Below are positions 1-12,103 of a stretch of 64,000 bases of DNA, one piece after another. A model generated the notes under the pieces. It did no database searches and had not been told where the DNA came from. It worked only from the letters and a program-made list of their open reading frames with translations. Each line of letters begins with the position of its first letter. Position 1 is the first letter of the stretch. Position numbers and translations under genes: made by a program. Source of the DNA: Muscardinus avellanarius (lineage: Eukaryota > Chordata > Mammalia > Rodentia > Gliridae); contig OY726566.1 in NCBI GenBank assembly GCA_963383645.1, forward strand, positions 94,593,779-94,657,778, read 5' to 3'.

Positions 1-254
1 ATTTAAAAAGACTATGTTTACACAGCTTTTTAATGAGTCATTCGAGGCCAAGAGGCATGGGGACCGTGGACTGCTGGAGCAGAGGGATGGTTTAGCAAGG
101 ATAATCTGTTCTCCAGTGGTGATCCCCCTGAGGTGCAGTAGTCCCTGCAGGTTGGAGAGGAGTCTCCGTGTCCCTGTTGTATAGACCCAGCTCTTTCCCA
201 ACACTAATGCCTATGTTCTTGACAGAAGGGAGACTGGGACCAGGCATTCTGATT

Positions 255-430
255 CCCGAGCCCGTGTTAAGTCACATTCATTCCTGTATGACCTTGAACA
301 GACTGCTTAATTCACTGTGCCTTATTTCTCCATCTGCAAAAACGAAGGGAGTCCTATTTGTCCTGCAGGTTTAGTGGAGGCTGAAGAAACTACCAAAGTG
401 TTTGAACCACAGTGAGTGCTTGATCTATGT
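255..430 (+). repeat. MIR relic
   Basis: Order of motifs is MIR-like: tgtatgaccttgaacagact, cttaattcactgtgcctta, tttctccatctgcaaaa. Low conservation. Confidence 0.5.
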
Positions 431-865
431 GGTGTCTCCTTTCCTCCAAGCACTCCTCTTCCCAGAGACCCCAGAGGAGAAATGACATGATGTCACTAAG
501 CCCAGGAAGCGACCGAGGCTGGGCAAAAGGCAGCAGAATTGGGAATGACATGTATTTATTAAAACATTCCTCTACGTCTCAGAAAACCAGAGTTCTTCAT
601 CTCAGATCTTGGCTATCGTTTACTTACTACATAAAATGAGAATTTACCCTGGTATACTTGGGCCAACTGTAATCTTAAAGGAAATTGGCAAAAACTGACT
701 TTTTTAGCAAAATTCAGGATTACTTCTTTTCTTAGTTGGCCTAAACCAGAGACAATTGGAAGGATATAGTAAGATGTAGGGATTTGCTCGCCAGCAAATG
801 TCACCAATCTTTTAAGGATTCTTGACAGGTGAGGAGAGCACTGATTCAGAACACTGACTTCAAAA

Positions 866-1030
866 TCCAGAAAAGCTTGGGTTCACATCTTAACCCCATC
901 ATTTCAGTAATGGCGATGCCCCTGAGCAGGTTACTTAGTCTCCCTGAATTTCTCAATTTACTCATCTGTAACAAAGAGGGGTAAATATGTAAAATAGCAC
1001 AGTGCCTGGCATTTAGTAAATACTCAAAAA
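866..1030 (+). repeat. MIR relic
   Basis: gagcaggttacttagtctcc, tttactcatctgtaac, atagcacagtgcctggca and tttagtaaatactc follow the MIR core and tail in order. Confidence 0.75.
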
Positions 1031-1040
1031 AGAGGGAAAG

Positions 1041-1212
1041 AGCTAGGCATAGTGGTGCATGCTTGTAATCCCAGTGCTCGGGAGGCTGAGATTAGAGTAT
1101 CTCAGGCTCAGGGCGAGTATCAGCAACCTAGCAAGATCCTGTTCCAGAATAAAACATAAAGGGCTGGGGTGTATCTTGGAGGTAGAATACCCCTAGGTTC
1201 AACCCCTGAGGG
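1041..1212 (+). mobile_element. B1-dID SINE
   Basis: Left B1-like half (agctaggcatagtggtgcat) joined to the ID half (gggctggggtgtatcttgga). Diverged. Confidence 0.8.
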
Positions 1213-1334
1213 AGTGGAGTAATTAGCCATGATAAGTATTGGCTTGAACCGGGTGTGTGGGAGAGAAATCTGGGGAACTTCTAGGTAATCACCAAAGCAT
1301 GAGTGACTCTGAGGAGTTGAATTTGTTTTTCAGC

Positions 1335-1755
1335 ACCTGAATAACAAGGTGCCACACTGTGTGGCTTAGAACAACAGAAACCTATTGTCTCTAAAATCTA
1401 AAGGCTGGACATCTGAAATCAGATGTCAGGCCCTACAGACACCTTGACCTCTCCTTGCCTGATCCAGCTTTTGGTAGCCCTGATGTGTCTGGGCTTGTGT
1501 CTGGCAACATGACTTGCTCTTCCCTGATTCACATGTCATTCCATCTGTGTCTCTTCGGTCTTCCCTCTGTGCATGTCTGGGTTTGTGTCCAAAGGGCATC
1601 AGTCTTACTGGATTGGATCCCATCCCAGTGACCTCATCTTCGTTTGATTACATCCCCAAAGACCCTAATTCTAAATAAGGTCACATCCTGAGGTGTTGGG
1701 GGTTAGGATTGCAGTTTACTTATTGTGTGTGTGGGGGGGGGCACAATTCAATCCA
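1335..1755 (+). mobile_element. Second copy of the same ancient LTR-like repeat
   Basis: It begins near ggtgccacactgtgtggctt and runs through gacctcatcttcgtttgatt, ccctaattctaaataaggtc and gggggttaggattgcagt to gcacaattcaatccag. It shares the order of motifs with the copy at 2483-3510. Diverged but continuous. Confidence 0.6.
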
Positions 1756-2557
1756 GAAATTAGTATATAGACTTTCTGGGATTAAATTAAATAGAATGAG
1801 TTCAATCATTATCTTCACATTTGAAAGTTTGCTGAGGTCTCCACAAGCTGCACCAACCTCTTGCATCCTGGAGAGGCCTATTGTGGAAAAAAACATTCTG
1901 ATATTGGTTAGCTTTCTGAGAAGTAGATGCTTCCTGATCACAAAAGGGCAAAAGCTCCCTAAACCCAAGCGTGAGCAAGGCCTCTCCTTTTAACCTCACC
2001 AAGCAAAGAGCACCCAGGAAGTATGTATAATGTCTACTCACCTTGCAGTCAGAGATTGACTCATCCCAGGTTAATACCATATGAAATATTCTTTTCTACT
2101 TCCTCTCTTTTCCTTGTATAAATGTTTAATTTCTGATCTTACTTAAACATTCAGTTTGATCCAGGGAAGTATTATGAGTCTTCCTCTCCTGGATCTCCAG
2201 ATTGGTGGGCTGGGAAGGAGACAAAATCAAACATGCCCTATCTCGGGGGAATGGAGTGGCTCTGTGACCCAGCAGCCCTGGGGACCTAAGGTCAAGTCCT
2301 GTGAACCTACTTCAGAGGTACAGGATCCGGCTCCAGAGGACAAAAGGAGCACAGCAGAAGTATAAACTGCATGTGAGAAAATAACTCTACAAGTTACAAC
2401 AATGAAAGCGCCCCATAAATCAGATAGACTCTTGGCTCAGTGGGCTATAACAAAGGAGAGCCATAAGTCCCTCAGTTGAGTGCTGTGTTAGTTGACTAGC
2501 GCTGCCTGCACAAAGCACCACATATGGGTGGCTTGGCTGTGAACAACAGGCAGATTG

Positions 2558-3162
2558 TCCTTTGATAGGTGAATGGATTCATGTCCTTCAGTGAGTGAGT
2601 GGGTAAACAAACGGTGACACATTGAGCAACAGAGTATTATTCAACACTGAAAATATATGAGCTCCCAAGTCATCAAAAGACATGAGGGAACTTCATTGTA
2701 TAGCACTAAGTGAAAGAATCCATTCTGGAAAGGCGCCTACTTTATGATTTCAACCCTAGGCATTCTAGAGAAGGCAAAACTATGGAGACAGGAGATCGGT
2801 GGCTGGCAAAAGTTAGAAAGGAGGAAGACGGGGGAGAAGAGATGAACAGGCTGAGCACAGAGGGTTTTGAAGTCCATGAAATGCATTATGGATACATGTC
2901 ATTCTATACTTGCTCAAACTCATGGGATGTACAACAGTAAGAGTGACCCTGATAGAAACCGTGGACTCTGCCATGTGATAGTGACTTGTCACTGAAGGTT
3001 TATGAATTATAACAAAGGCACTACTGTGGACCCTTATGTCCATAGTGGAGGAGGTTGTGAGCAGGTGGGGACAGGAATGGATGAGGAATCTCTTGTATCT
3101 TCTCCATTTTGCTTTGGACCTAAAACTACTTTACAAAGGTTAAATTTTCAAAATAAATCAGT
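2558..3162 (+). mobile_element. Old L1 3' end (+ strand)
   Basis: L1M 3' sequence in sense: gtgaatggattcatg, agcaacagagtattattcaa, ggaacttcattgtat, aaggcaaaactatggagaca, gatacatgtcattctata, then tttgctttggacctaaaact. It sits inside another ancient repeat, pieces of which flank it at 2483 and 3163. Confidence 0.75.
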
Positions 3163-3362
3163 AACAGGCAGGGTTGGTTCCTTCGAGAGCTGTGAGGAGG
3201 CAGAGTGAGGGGCTCTTTCTGGCTTCTGGAGGTTGGCAGCTGTCTCTGGCATTTCTTGGCTTGTAGAACCATTACTGTGATCCTCTGGCTTCATTTGGAG
3301 TTCTACCCATCCCTTTACATAGTTACCCTCTGTCTCTGTGTCTGTGGTGTGTGTTCAGATCC

Positions 3363-3364
<2 letters not shown>

Positions 3365-3404
<40 letters not shown>
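3365..3404. repeat. (CA)n microsatellite
   Basis: About 20 perfect CA units inside an ancient LTR-like repeat. Confidence 0.97.
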
Positions 3405-3406
<2 letters not shown>

Positions 3407-4249
3407 TTAAGGTCATCAATCATATTAGATTTGAATCTACCCCATGTCTTTTTTTAAGTCTTTATTTCCAAATATGATCACATTCAGAGATCCTGGGAGT
3501 TATGTTGTCAACACCTTATTTTTTGGTGCATAAAACTCAATGCATGACAAGTCCTTACTGAATGATTTTAAGGCCTTAACAGGACATTTTGTAGTTTAAT
3601 TTATAAGCAGTACATGGGGTGATTACTGAGTATACCTAAAATGTTAGCCGTCTGAAGGATGTTGGGCCAGTGGAGACAGCTGGGTACCTCCCTGAAAGGC
3701 TGCTGTCTTAAGACCAAGTGAGAGTCCGAACCAACCTCCCTACATGGAGCCCTGATCTATCAACCCTCCAGGAGGCTGGGTCCTAAAGAAGAACTGACAA
3801 GGGGAATTATCCTTTTCCACTAGGACACATGCCTTGTCTGGCATGGGAAGATTAAACTCTCTGTTGATAAATGTCCATCTATGTTTAATAAAAAATGACA
3901 TGGGTTTAAAAAGAGAATCAGAGATGAAAGGCATTCCATTTATTGGATATTTTTAGCTGCTACTCTCCCCATCTACTCTCAAAAGAAAGAAAAAAGAAGG
4001 AATGAAATAAACAAAGGAGGAATAAGGGAGTACAAAGAAGAGATAAGAAATTCTCTCTGTATTTATCCCACATTTCTCAGCCTTCTCTGGTGTTAATATT
4101 ACTGATGAAAAGGAGCCTGAGGAAGACCTTGAATTAGAAAAAGATTTCTAACCAATTCCCCCTTTATGGTTGGGAAAAACACAGTGTGCCTTGAACAACC
4201 TGTAACCATAGGACCTATTTTCTAGATGACAAGGGATGGTAGCGATAAC

Positions 4250-4430
4250 ATCACAAAAATGGTTAACACATACTGTATGCCAAGCACTGACCTATGTATT
4301 TTGCATCTATTAATTTGTCAAATGCTTAATACCACAATGAGTTAAGTACTATCACCTCCTTTTAACAGATGAGGCAATGGAAGCCAGAGAGATGAACTCA
4401 CTTGCCCACCTCTCCCTTGCCTGGGTGTGT
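4250..4430 (+). repeat. MIR-family relic
   Basis: actgtatgccaagcactga, tatcacctccttttaacaga and tgaggcaatggaagccagag follow a MIRb-like order. Confidence 0.65.
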
Positions 4431-4849
4431 GTAATGGATTCCTACTGGCTCCCCCGGTCTCTCCAACTTAACACTGAGCGAATGTTATTCCCTGTGTGTC
4501 TTTTGGAACTCTAACCTCTGGTCTTTGAGTGGGTGAATCTGGCAGCGATTGTATTATTACATCAGATCCTGCCGGATGAGCAAGCTTCTCCTCCTGGAGG
4601 AATAGGGTTAAAGGGGATGGAGAAAAGGGATGGTGGATGGTCTTTCATCTTGCGTGACTCTACCTTAAAGAACCACCCAAGGGACCAAAGACTGCTTTAG
4701 GAGCCCTAAAAAGAGGTCATGAGTGTAATTTCTTCCCCCAGTAGATCTGAACTCCCACGAAACTAGCAACTTCTCTCATTTTCTTTTATTAACATCACAT
4801 GACTTTTGTATGCCAATTAAAGGGAAGTAAATTCTTTCCATAATTTTGG

Positions 4850-4853
<4 letters not shown>

Positions 4854-4901
<48 letters not shown>
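4854..4901. repeat. (TG)n microsatellite
   Basis: About 24 units at the tail side of a - strand SINE. Confidence 0.97.
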
Positions 4902-4902
<1 letters not shown>

Positions 4903-5080
4903 TGCGGGAGATTGAACCCAGAGGCATTCTACCTCCGAGCTACACCCCCAGCCTGATTTTTTATTATTTATTCTGAAAGAGGGTCTCACTAAGTAGCTGA
5001 GGCTGGCCATGAACCTGGACCCTCCTGTCTCAGCCTCCTAAGTACTAGGGTTACAAGAGTGCACCACCACACCTGGCTCC
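4902..5080 (-). mobile_element. B1-dID SINE
   Basis: Reverse ID head (gattgaacccagaggcattc) and B1 end (caccaccacacctggc). A (TG)24 array abuts the tail side. Confidence 0.88.
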
Positions 5081-5164
5081 AAGTCTTAACTTCTAAATCC
5101 TGTCCTGTCAAAAATCAGAAAACTGATAGTTGGAAAAAATGAATGAGCTACATTACTATGTAGA

Positions 5165-5345
5165 GAGAGAGCTCAGACTTTGGGATCAGCCAGGTGATAG
5201 TTAAAAGGCTATGTGTAGAATCCTGGGCAAGTGATTAGCTTCTCTGTGCTGGGTTCACTCATCTAGATTGTAAAATAAGAGTCACAGTGTCTATCCAGTG
5301 TTGCCTTTAGGAGTGGATGGATGCGTATGCCTAGGATCTAACAAG
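5165..5345 (+). repeat. MIR relic
   Basis: gctcagactttgggatcagc, cctgggcaagtgattagctt, gttcactcatctagattgta follow the MIR core. Confidence 0.65.
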
Positions 5346-5844
5346 CGCTGCACCCATCCTTGTTTGTTTGATTTGCTGACTCAGAGTCAAGGTTGAAAAA
5401 AATAGAAAACAAAATAAATTACAAAAAACAAAGTCAAACTTGACTGGTCTTGTACCTTCTTTTTTTTGAAAAAGTCATTCATATCACTACTTATTTTTAC
5501 ATAGACAATGGCTATTGTATTTGGCATTTTAGTCTTAGAAATGGCAAACCTACAACTTCAAGAAGTAAAATTTCTCATTTAGTTCACTAGAAAACGCCTG
5601 ATCTCAGGAGAGTAAGGTGATTCCTTGAGCGTCTTCTACAGTCTCCAAAGGGCCCTGATAGCCTTTGTTAGAGGCCCCTAGGGGAAGTTAGGAAGTTAAG
5701 ACTTAAGTTCTCTTTTATAGCCTTCAGTGCTCCTTATTTGAGCAGAACATAGTACTTAGACATCTTGGAGACAGATGAGAACACCAGTCAGCAAAGCCCA
5801 AGATTATACTGATGTCTTGGCGCTGAATGCAAGTCCCCAGCCCC

Positions 5845-5965
5845 GCCTTTTCCCTCCACTGTGAAGTAGAAATGGGAATAGCGCCCACATCACCACTATG
5901 GTGAGGATCATATGAGATCCTGTGCGTGGTGAAAGCGCTTTGTAAAGAGCTGCGATCTGTTAGGG
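5845..5965 (+). repeat. MIR relic (3' part)
   Basis: gaaatgggaatagcgccc, tatggtgaggatcatatgag and gaaagcgctttgtaaag follow the MIR 3' part. Confidence 0.65.
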
Positions 5966-6282
5966 CTCGGATGCATCTGAGTTCATGAGTTGGCTCCAGA
6001 AACGGCTTAGCCACCAAACAGGATGGGATTGACAGGACAGCCCTGCTGACACGGACTGTGATACTGAGATGCCTCATTTTGACTTGGAAGCCACTCCCAG
6101 TTGTACCAACAATGTGTAGGGGGAACAAAATCTGGCTTGGACGGTGGTCCACTGCGAGAAGAGGAAGTAAGCATGAGCCGGGACTAGCGCCAAGGCACGG
6201 AGGAGGTAGCCCATACACAAGCTACACGCAGAAAGGTAGCAGGGGAGACAGTTTGTATTTCACTCTAGGTGAAAACAAGGTG

Positions 6283-6404
6283 GAAAAAGAGAGGGAGAGA
6301 GGGTGGGAGGAAAGGAGGGAGGGAGGGAGGAAGGAAAAGAGGCAGAGGAGAGAGAGGGGGGGGGAGGGAAGGAAAGAGAAAGGGAATTAAGGAAGGAAGG
6401 AAAC
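6283..6404. repeat. GGA/GGGA purine tract
   Basis: About 120 bases, almost all A and G on the + strand, with a run of eight G and several GGG groups; it makes spurious Glu/Arg/Gly frames. Confidence 0.9.
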
Positions 6405-7405
6405 ATAGAGTTATATATATGTATACATATATGTATCTGAAGGTATCTATGTATATATGCATTAGACACTTCTCGATTCAAGTACATGCCCAGATCTTAG
6501 AACTGAGACAGCCATGCAAACAGCCCAAGCCCGGCCCTTCTTAAAAACAAAGATCAGGTACTTGCTATTCTATAGGGAACTCCCTAGGAGCGTGCAAATG
6601 ACATTTTCCTTAACTGCATTACCAAGTTTCAAAAACACCCTTCCTAAAAAAAAAATGCATTTTATATAAAAAATTAAGATTGTGTTTTTTTGGTTTAGCC
6701 TTTAAAAAAAAATTTCCCCTCAAAGCGTAATTTTGTGGCCTGCCCCAAATGGATTCCCCTCCATACAGTGAGGCTTTAGCTTTTCCAGCCACCCCTCCTC
6801 CAGGCCCGCTCCCCTCTGCGTCTGATGAAGTGCACATGTGGTGGAAGCCACTCCTGGGCCCTCAGACAGGAGCAGTGCGCTCTGCCAGTGTCCTAATAAG
6901 GCAGCGAGGCGCTCCTGTGGGTGAGAGAAGGGGAGTCGGGCGCTGAGGGTATTTTTGCTGATTGAGGAGGATAAGGTGTGGTTTGGCAGGTACCTGGTTG
7001 GCTTGGCTGGCTCCCAACTTGGTATTTTCTCTTTTTACAGTTTAAATGATGTAAAGCAGACGGTAAGCATTGTTTTTCCTCAGCTCTTGCACTGTGGAGC
7101 TTTGGGAATACCCGGGGACGCAGTGTATCCGTGGCAGGGAAAGGTGGAGCTGGGCTTCTGTGATATTCGGTCGTGCTGGCAGGTGGAGGGCAGAGGTGAA
7201 GTCCTCTGTCACTGGCTGATGCAGGGCACTTTGGGGTTTGGAGAGAACATGGGATCTACCAACACAGGACACACCACTCGGCTTATTTAACCACTGTTTA
7301 TTCACTTACCAGTCTATCTGCACAATGATATTAACACCTACTTTTTGCTCATGAATATTGATATATATTCCACAATTGTTTTTTGTTTGTTTTGGGTTGC
7401 TTTTT

Positions 7406-7478
7406 GGTGCTGGGAATTGAACCCAGGGGCATTCTACCTCTGAGCTACACCCCAAGTTCTTTTTCTTTCTTTCTTTCT
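7406..7478 (-). mobile_element. ID-half SINE fragment
   Basis: Only the tRNA-derived half remains: tgctgggaattgaacccagg, ctctgagctacaccccaag. A second SINE was inserted directly after it. Confidence 0.75.
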
Positions 7479-7501
7479 TTTTTTTTTTTTTTGTGTGTGT
7501 G

Positions 7502-7700
7502 TGGTGCTGGGAATTAAACTCAGGGGAGTCCTACCTCTGAGCTACACCCCCTGCCCTATTTTATTTTTTGTTTAAAAGCAAGGTCTTGGTAAGTTGCTGA
7601 GAGCCTCACTAAGTTGTCGGGACTGGCTTTGAACCTGCGATTCTCCTGTATCAGCCTCGCAAATACTGGGATTATAGTGTGCACCACCACACCTGGCTTA
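7502..7700 (-). mobile_element. B1-dID SINE
   Basis: ID head ggtgctgggaattaaactca, B1 end caccaccacacctggc. T-rich tail at 7469-7492. Confidence 0.88.
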
Positions 7701-7708
7701 TTTTTATT

Positions 7709-7900
7709 TTTTTGTTGTTGTTGGTAGTACTGGGGTTTCTGGAAGCCCTTCTACCTCCGGGCTACACTCCTAGGCCTATTTTTATATTTTTGTTTGGAAA
7801 CAGGGTCTCTTAAGCCAGCGCGCTGGCTTCAAACCTGCGCGATCCTCCTGTCTCTGCCTCCCAAGCACGGGTATTACAAGTGTGCGCCACCACGCCCGGC
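7709..7900 (-). mobile_element. Young B1-dID SINE with perfect target-site duplication
   Basis: The 16-bp repeat ctggcttatttttatt flanks it at 7693-7708 and 7901-7916. It has the young-subfamily right half (cttctacctccgggctacac) and left half ending ccaccacgcccggc. Confidence 0.9.
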
Positions 7901-7916
7901 CTGGCTTATTTTTATT

Positions 7917-8017
7917 CTGAAACAAGGCCTCACTAAATTTCTGAGGTTGGCCTCAAACGTTTGATCCTCCTGGCTTAGCCTCCCACATACTGGGATTACA
8001 GGCAGGCACTACCTTAG
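7917..8017 (-). mobile_element. B1-like SINE half (no ID part)
   Basis: ctgaaacaaggcctcactaa through tgggattacaggcaggcac. Before the 7709 insertion it joined directly to the SINE ending at 7700. Confidence 0.75.
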
Positions 8018-8143
8018 TGGGTTTTTTTTCTTTTTTAAAGGAGAAGAAACAAAAAATCCTGCCATTAATACAATAAGGACAGGGCCTTCATTTATTTCCC
8101 TCTCATTTCTGCATGCCTGCCTCCTGTAGAGTCATCTCTTGGT

Positions 8144-8147
<4 letters not shown>

Positions 8148-8191
<44 letters not shown>

Positions 8192-8382
8192 GGGTGGTGA
8201 TGGTACTAGGAATTGAATCCAGGGGGAGTCTTCCTCCAAGCTACACCCCTAACCCTATGTTATTTTTTATTTTGAAACTGAGACTCATTAAGTTTGCAGA
8301 GGGCTTCGCTAAGATTGCTGAGGCTGTCCTCGAACCTGTGATCCTTCTGTCTCAAGCATAGTATGTGCCACTATGCTTGGCT
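8148..8382 (-). mobile_element. B1-dID SINE with 42-base T tail
   Basis: T42 at 8148-8189, then ID head (aggaattgaatccaggggga) and B1 half ending tatgcttggc. Confidence 0.85.
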
Positions 8383-8436
8383 TGGGTCTGTCTTCGGATT
8401 GACTCTGCCCTGCCTCTTGTCAAAACTGTACTGGCC

Positions 8437-8605
8437 GGAACCCTTCATTGGAATTACTTAGGGAACTTTCAAAAGTGCTGATGCCCAGCCCCTATCCCCA
8501 AGAATTCTTATTTAATTGGTCTGGAGCACAGACTTGGCATGGGGGACTTTTAAGAGTGTTTCCAGGGCTTGGCCAAGGTTGGTAACCTTGAGATCTGCCA
8601 CTCTG
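8437..8605 (+). mobile_element. MER5-type DNA transposon relic (hAT-Charlie MITE)
   Basis: ttggaattacttagggaact, tgctgatgcccagcccctat, tcttatttaattggtctgga follow the MER5 consensus. Confidence 0.7.
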
Positions 8606-8690
8606 AAAGCTTCCTCTGTCATATCATCCAGCTCCCTGAAGGATGGGCTCTTTTTCTATCTGATGTTTTGAAACCTTTAGATAAAATACA

Positions 8691-8708
8691 ATATATATAT
8701 ATATATAT
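8691..8708. repeat. (AT)n
   Basis: Nine AT units. Confidence 0.9.
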
Positions 8709-9086
8709 GGATGAAACAAGTTAGGCAGGTTTCTTCTCAGCTTAGAAGGTTCCGTGGAGTTGTTTTAAACTCAACAGTAGAGAATTGTGCTTTCAACCAA
8801 AATCAACTTCTAGACACACAAGTATTGTTTAAATGCCATTTCCCATGCACGTAAGGAGGGGAATGCTCTGCCAAGCAGTTGAAAGCCATGTATCCGTTTC
8901 ACAGTCATAAGTAATGGAGTTATATTTTTAATGTTTACTGTGTCCCTGAAAGCTCCCTTGACATTTAATTTAGTTACTAAATGCCTCTTTCTTTGATTTT
9001 TTTCTTTTAATATTAAGCCAACTTCACATCCTGAAATTGTGAAATTGCTGTATCTAATAAGGATGGGACAATATGACCAAAGAATG

Positions 9087-9280
9087 AAAAAAAATTTATT
9101 GGTGCAGTGTAACTATACATCCTAGTGACACTGACCTGACACATTCTTATATGCACCATCTCTTGATGCGGCTCCCTCCTAACCCCAGCCTACAATCCCC
9201 TTCCTCCCTCCCTGTACATGCTAGTAGAGTTGTTAGTGATACCTTCATACATGGACATAGTACTTAGGGTGGACAGAAAT
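9087..9280 (-). mobile_element. L1 3' UTR fragment
   Basis: A-tail complement (aaatttattggtgcagtgt) followed by the C/T-rich 3' UTR shared with the copies at 13503, 36486 and 47787. Confidence 0.65.
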
Positions 9281-10728
9281 TTATGACTGCTGCTCATCTT
9301 CAGAAAGAATAGGGCATAAGAGCACAATAGAGACACAGGGAGGAATTTTGAGTTTTGGAAGAAGTGTGGATTAGTAAGGTGTCTAGAAGAACTCAGTACT
9401 GTCTTCTTTCTTAATGGATATTCCATTATTGAGGAAGAAATGTCATTGGGGCATTTAGGAGAGCAAATTGAGCTGGAAATACAGACTAGAGAATTGCCAC
9501 CTTAAAGCGGACAGACGGGTTATAAATATAGAGGCACTACCCAGGCAGCGTATGTTGAGCCAGAGAAGGAATGAGGAAGAAAGTCAGTGAAAGACACAAA
9601 GGAAATTTTTTTTTTAAAAAAAAAGGTTAAGCAGAGAATTTTAAAAATTTGAAATTTTTTAAACAACAATGTCAAAGCTCTCTGTGAGGTCAATTAAAAT
9701 GGCATGTTCAGTGCCCCCTCCTGTACTTTCCCCTCCCTTGGTTTCAGTTTCCTATAATCACCCTTAGTCCAGAAATATTAGAAGGGAAATTCCATACATA
9801 GACAGCTCATAAGTTGCAAATAACTTTTAGCATAGTGTATTATTATAATTTTTATATTTTCTTATTAGTTTCATTGTTCATCTCTGAGTTGAATCTACAA
9901 ATTGAACTTTATCATAGGTATGATAGAAAATAAACATGATATATATTATGATAACATTTTGATAGAGTTTGGTGCTATTAACATTTCAGGAATCCATGAA
10001 ATGTCTCAAAAGGAGCCACTGTATGAAGGACCATTGAACACATTGTCCCAAAGTATAGCCCCAGAGAGTACAAGCCATAATACAATGTCAGTTTGGAGTT
10101 ATAATTACTAGTACCTGGCTAGAAAACACCACATGTATAGTCAGTATAGTGTTCTGAGATAACAGAATCAAACTGTTCTTTTGATATTTTGATCAACTGG
10201 GAAAATATTTCAGATGTCTGGAACCAAACAAAATCACTTCCCTGGCCCCATCTAGCTGTGTCCCAAAGTGAGCTTAGCACACATACAAAGTAGATCAAAC
10301 TAACTTAAAATCTTCACTCTGAAATCAAATGTCAAAGTGACGAAACAGCCCATGAAAGAGTGGCATTTGCTAGTTGGGGCTATCTCTATAATATCCATTG
10401 AATGACAGAGCCAGTTTGGGCTAGAGCACATGAAAATATTTCTAAAGGACAGACAAAATCAAACGTGTTTAGTTTACCTGCTTGTACTGAATTATTTTTG
10501 CTTTCCAAAGATATTGCAAGAATCCTAAACCAACGCTCGGCTTGACGGTGAGAAGGGAGAGAGAATATAGAAAAACATGAGAAATTTGCAAGGGAAGAAG
10601 GAGAGGGAATGACAGACAGAAAAGTCATGCCCCAGGGCAGCAGCAAGACAGAGAACTTCTGCCCTATTGAATATGAGCAAGCCAAGGCTAGATTCATGAC
10701 GATAAAAGAGACAGACTGATAGCACGCA

Positions 10729-10730
<2 letters not shown>

Positions 10731-10772
<42 letters not shown>
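10731..10772. repeat. (CA)n microsatellite
   Basis: About 21 units, not next to a SINE. Confidence 0.97.
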
Positions 10773-10775
<3 letters not shown>

Positions 10776-11750
10776 CCTGAGAGCAGGCCAGAGTCCACGG
10801 TCTGATTGGAAAATACCAGATCGCCCAGTTTGCCTTTAGCCCCGATTATTGATTAGACTGAAAAGGAAAAGTCAAATATCTTTTCAGCCCAAAAGCAACT
10901 GTTTCTTCTTGACAAGAAAAATAGACATTTTCCAACTCTGAACTCAAAAGGCTTTTCTGTATATAGTTGCCACATAATGCCATCTACAGAGAAAGTATCA
11001 TGAGAATAGGAAACACCTTTATAACAAAGGCTTTAAGACTTTTGTGTTTTCTAGCAATGAGCAGGATGTACCAGGTACTTAACTAGGCAAACTCTGGCAA
11101 GAGAGTTCATAGCCAGCAATGGCTTCCAACTTTTAGAGGGACGAAATTGAGGGCAGTGTGAAGTGTTGAATTCCATTTCTTACATTTTTTTTCCAATGCC
11201 CATTCTCTCTCCAAGCCTAATTTTGAAGCCATCACCATCATTCCTAGGTTGGTTTAATATGGTTCTGTTCTATAACTTAATAGTTAAAAAAAATTGAAAC
11301 TAGAGAGATCACCTCTTCCCTTGGTGAAATCCCCCACATTCAGGGATATGTTCACCTTCACGACTGCTGTTGTTTCGTTTCTTAATCTCATATGCCTTTC
11401 TTGAATGCGGTCACTAAAGGCACTTACTAAATACCTACTGTATGCAAGGCATAGTGGGAGGAGGGCCAAAAGTGTATACAACAACATGACTCTTGCTTTC
11501 AATAAATATATGACCAGACATGGGAGATAAGATAATAATACAGAAATAATGACAAGAAAGCAAATGTGCTAAACATCTGAACAATCAGAGAGATTTCAAA
11601 GAAGGGAAAGGTCTCCTTCCACTTGACTTCCATGATGGAAGAGTGTGGCATTTGAGCTGTCCTGGAGGGATAGATGGGGTCATCCTGGGTGAAATGGAAA
11701 GGAGGGGAGAACCCCATACGCAGAAGCATGATCAAAGAAAAGAAGGCAAG

Positions 11751-11930
11751 AGCCGGGCGTGATGGTGCACACCTATACTCCCAGTACTTGGGAGGCCAAG
11801 ACAAGAGGATTTCAGGTTCAAGGCCAGTCTCAGCAACTTAGTGAGGCCCTGTTTCAAAATGAAAAATAAAATAGGGCTGGGGGTGTAGCTCAGAAGTAGA
11901 ATGCCCCTGGGTTCAATATCTAATACACGG
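11751..11930 (+). mobile_element. B1-dID SINE
   Basis: agccgggcgtgatggtgcac to gaatgcccctgggttcaata; a GA-rich tract follows the tail. Confidence 0.88.
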
Positions 11931-12005
11931 AGGAGAAAGAGGAAGAGGAGGACAAGGAGGAGGAGGAGGAGAAAAGGAAGGAAGAAAGGAGGAAGGTATA
12001 GAGGG
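11930..12005. repeat. GA/GGA-rich tract
   Basis: Purine tract between a SINE tail and a B1 monomer. Confidence 0.85.
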
Positions 12006-12012
12006 AGACAGA

Positions 12013-12103
12013 TGGGCATGGTGGTGCAAACCTGTAATCCCAGTACTTGAGAGGCTGAGACGGGAGGATCACAGATTCGTGGCCAGCCTCAGCAACTTAG
12101 CAA
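12013..12103 (+). mobile_element. B1-like monomer
   Basis: atgggcatggtggtgcaaac to cagcctcagcaacttagcaa, then GGAA repeats; no ID half. Confidence 0.75.

Larger units (their letters stand above)
2483..3510 (+). mobile_element. Ancient LTR-like interspersed repeat, split by an L1
   Basis: Left piece 2483-2557 (tgttagttgactagcgctgc, ggtggcttggctgtgaacaa) and right piece 3163-3510 (ggcagggttggttccttcga, ggcttctggaggttggc, atttccaaatatgatcacat) match the two parts of a common old mammalian repeat. A (CA)20 array lies inside the right piece. I do not assign a subfamily. Confidence 0.55.

Noticed and set aside
3361..3404. CA/GT arrays as a possible CRISPR or designed array
   Set aside because: Simple dinucleotide repeats with no spacers, in vertebrate intron DNA.
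5724..6218. 164-aa frame on the - strand and overlapping 110-aa frame on the +
   Set aside because: Unrelated to a known family, overlaps a MIR relic and a purine tract, no splice context.
7406..8400. tRNA-like A and B boxes as possible tRNA genes
   Set aside because: They belong to the tRNA-Ala-derived half of SINEs; no intact cloverleaf or anticodon arm.
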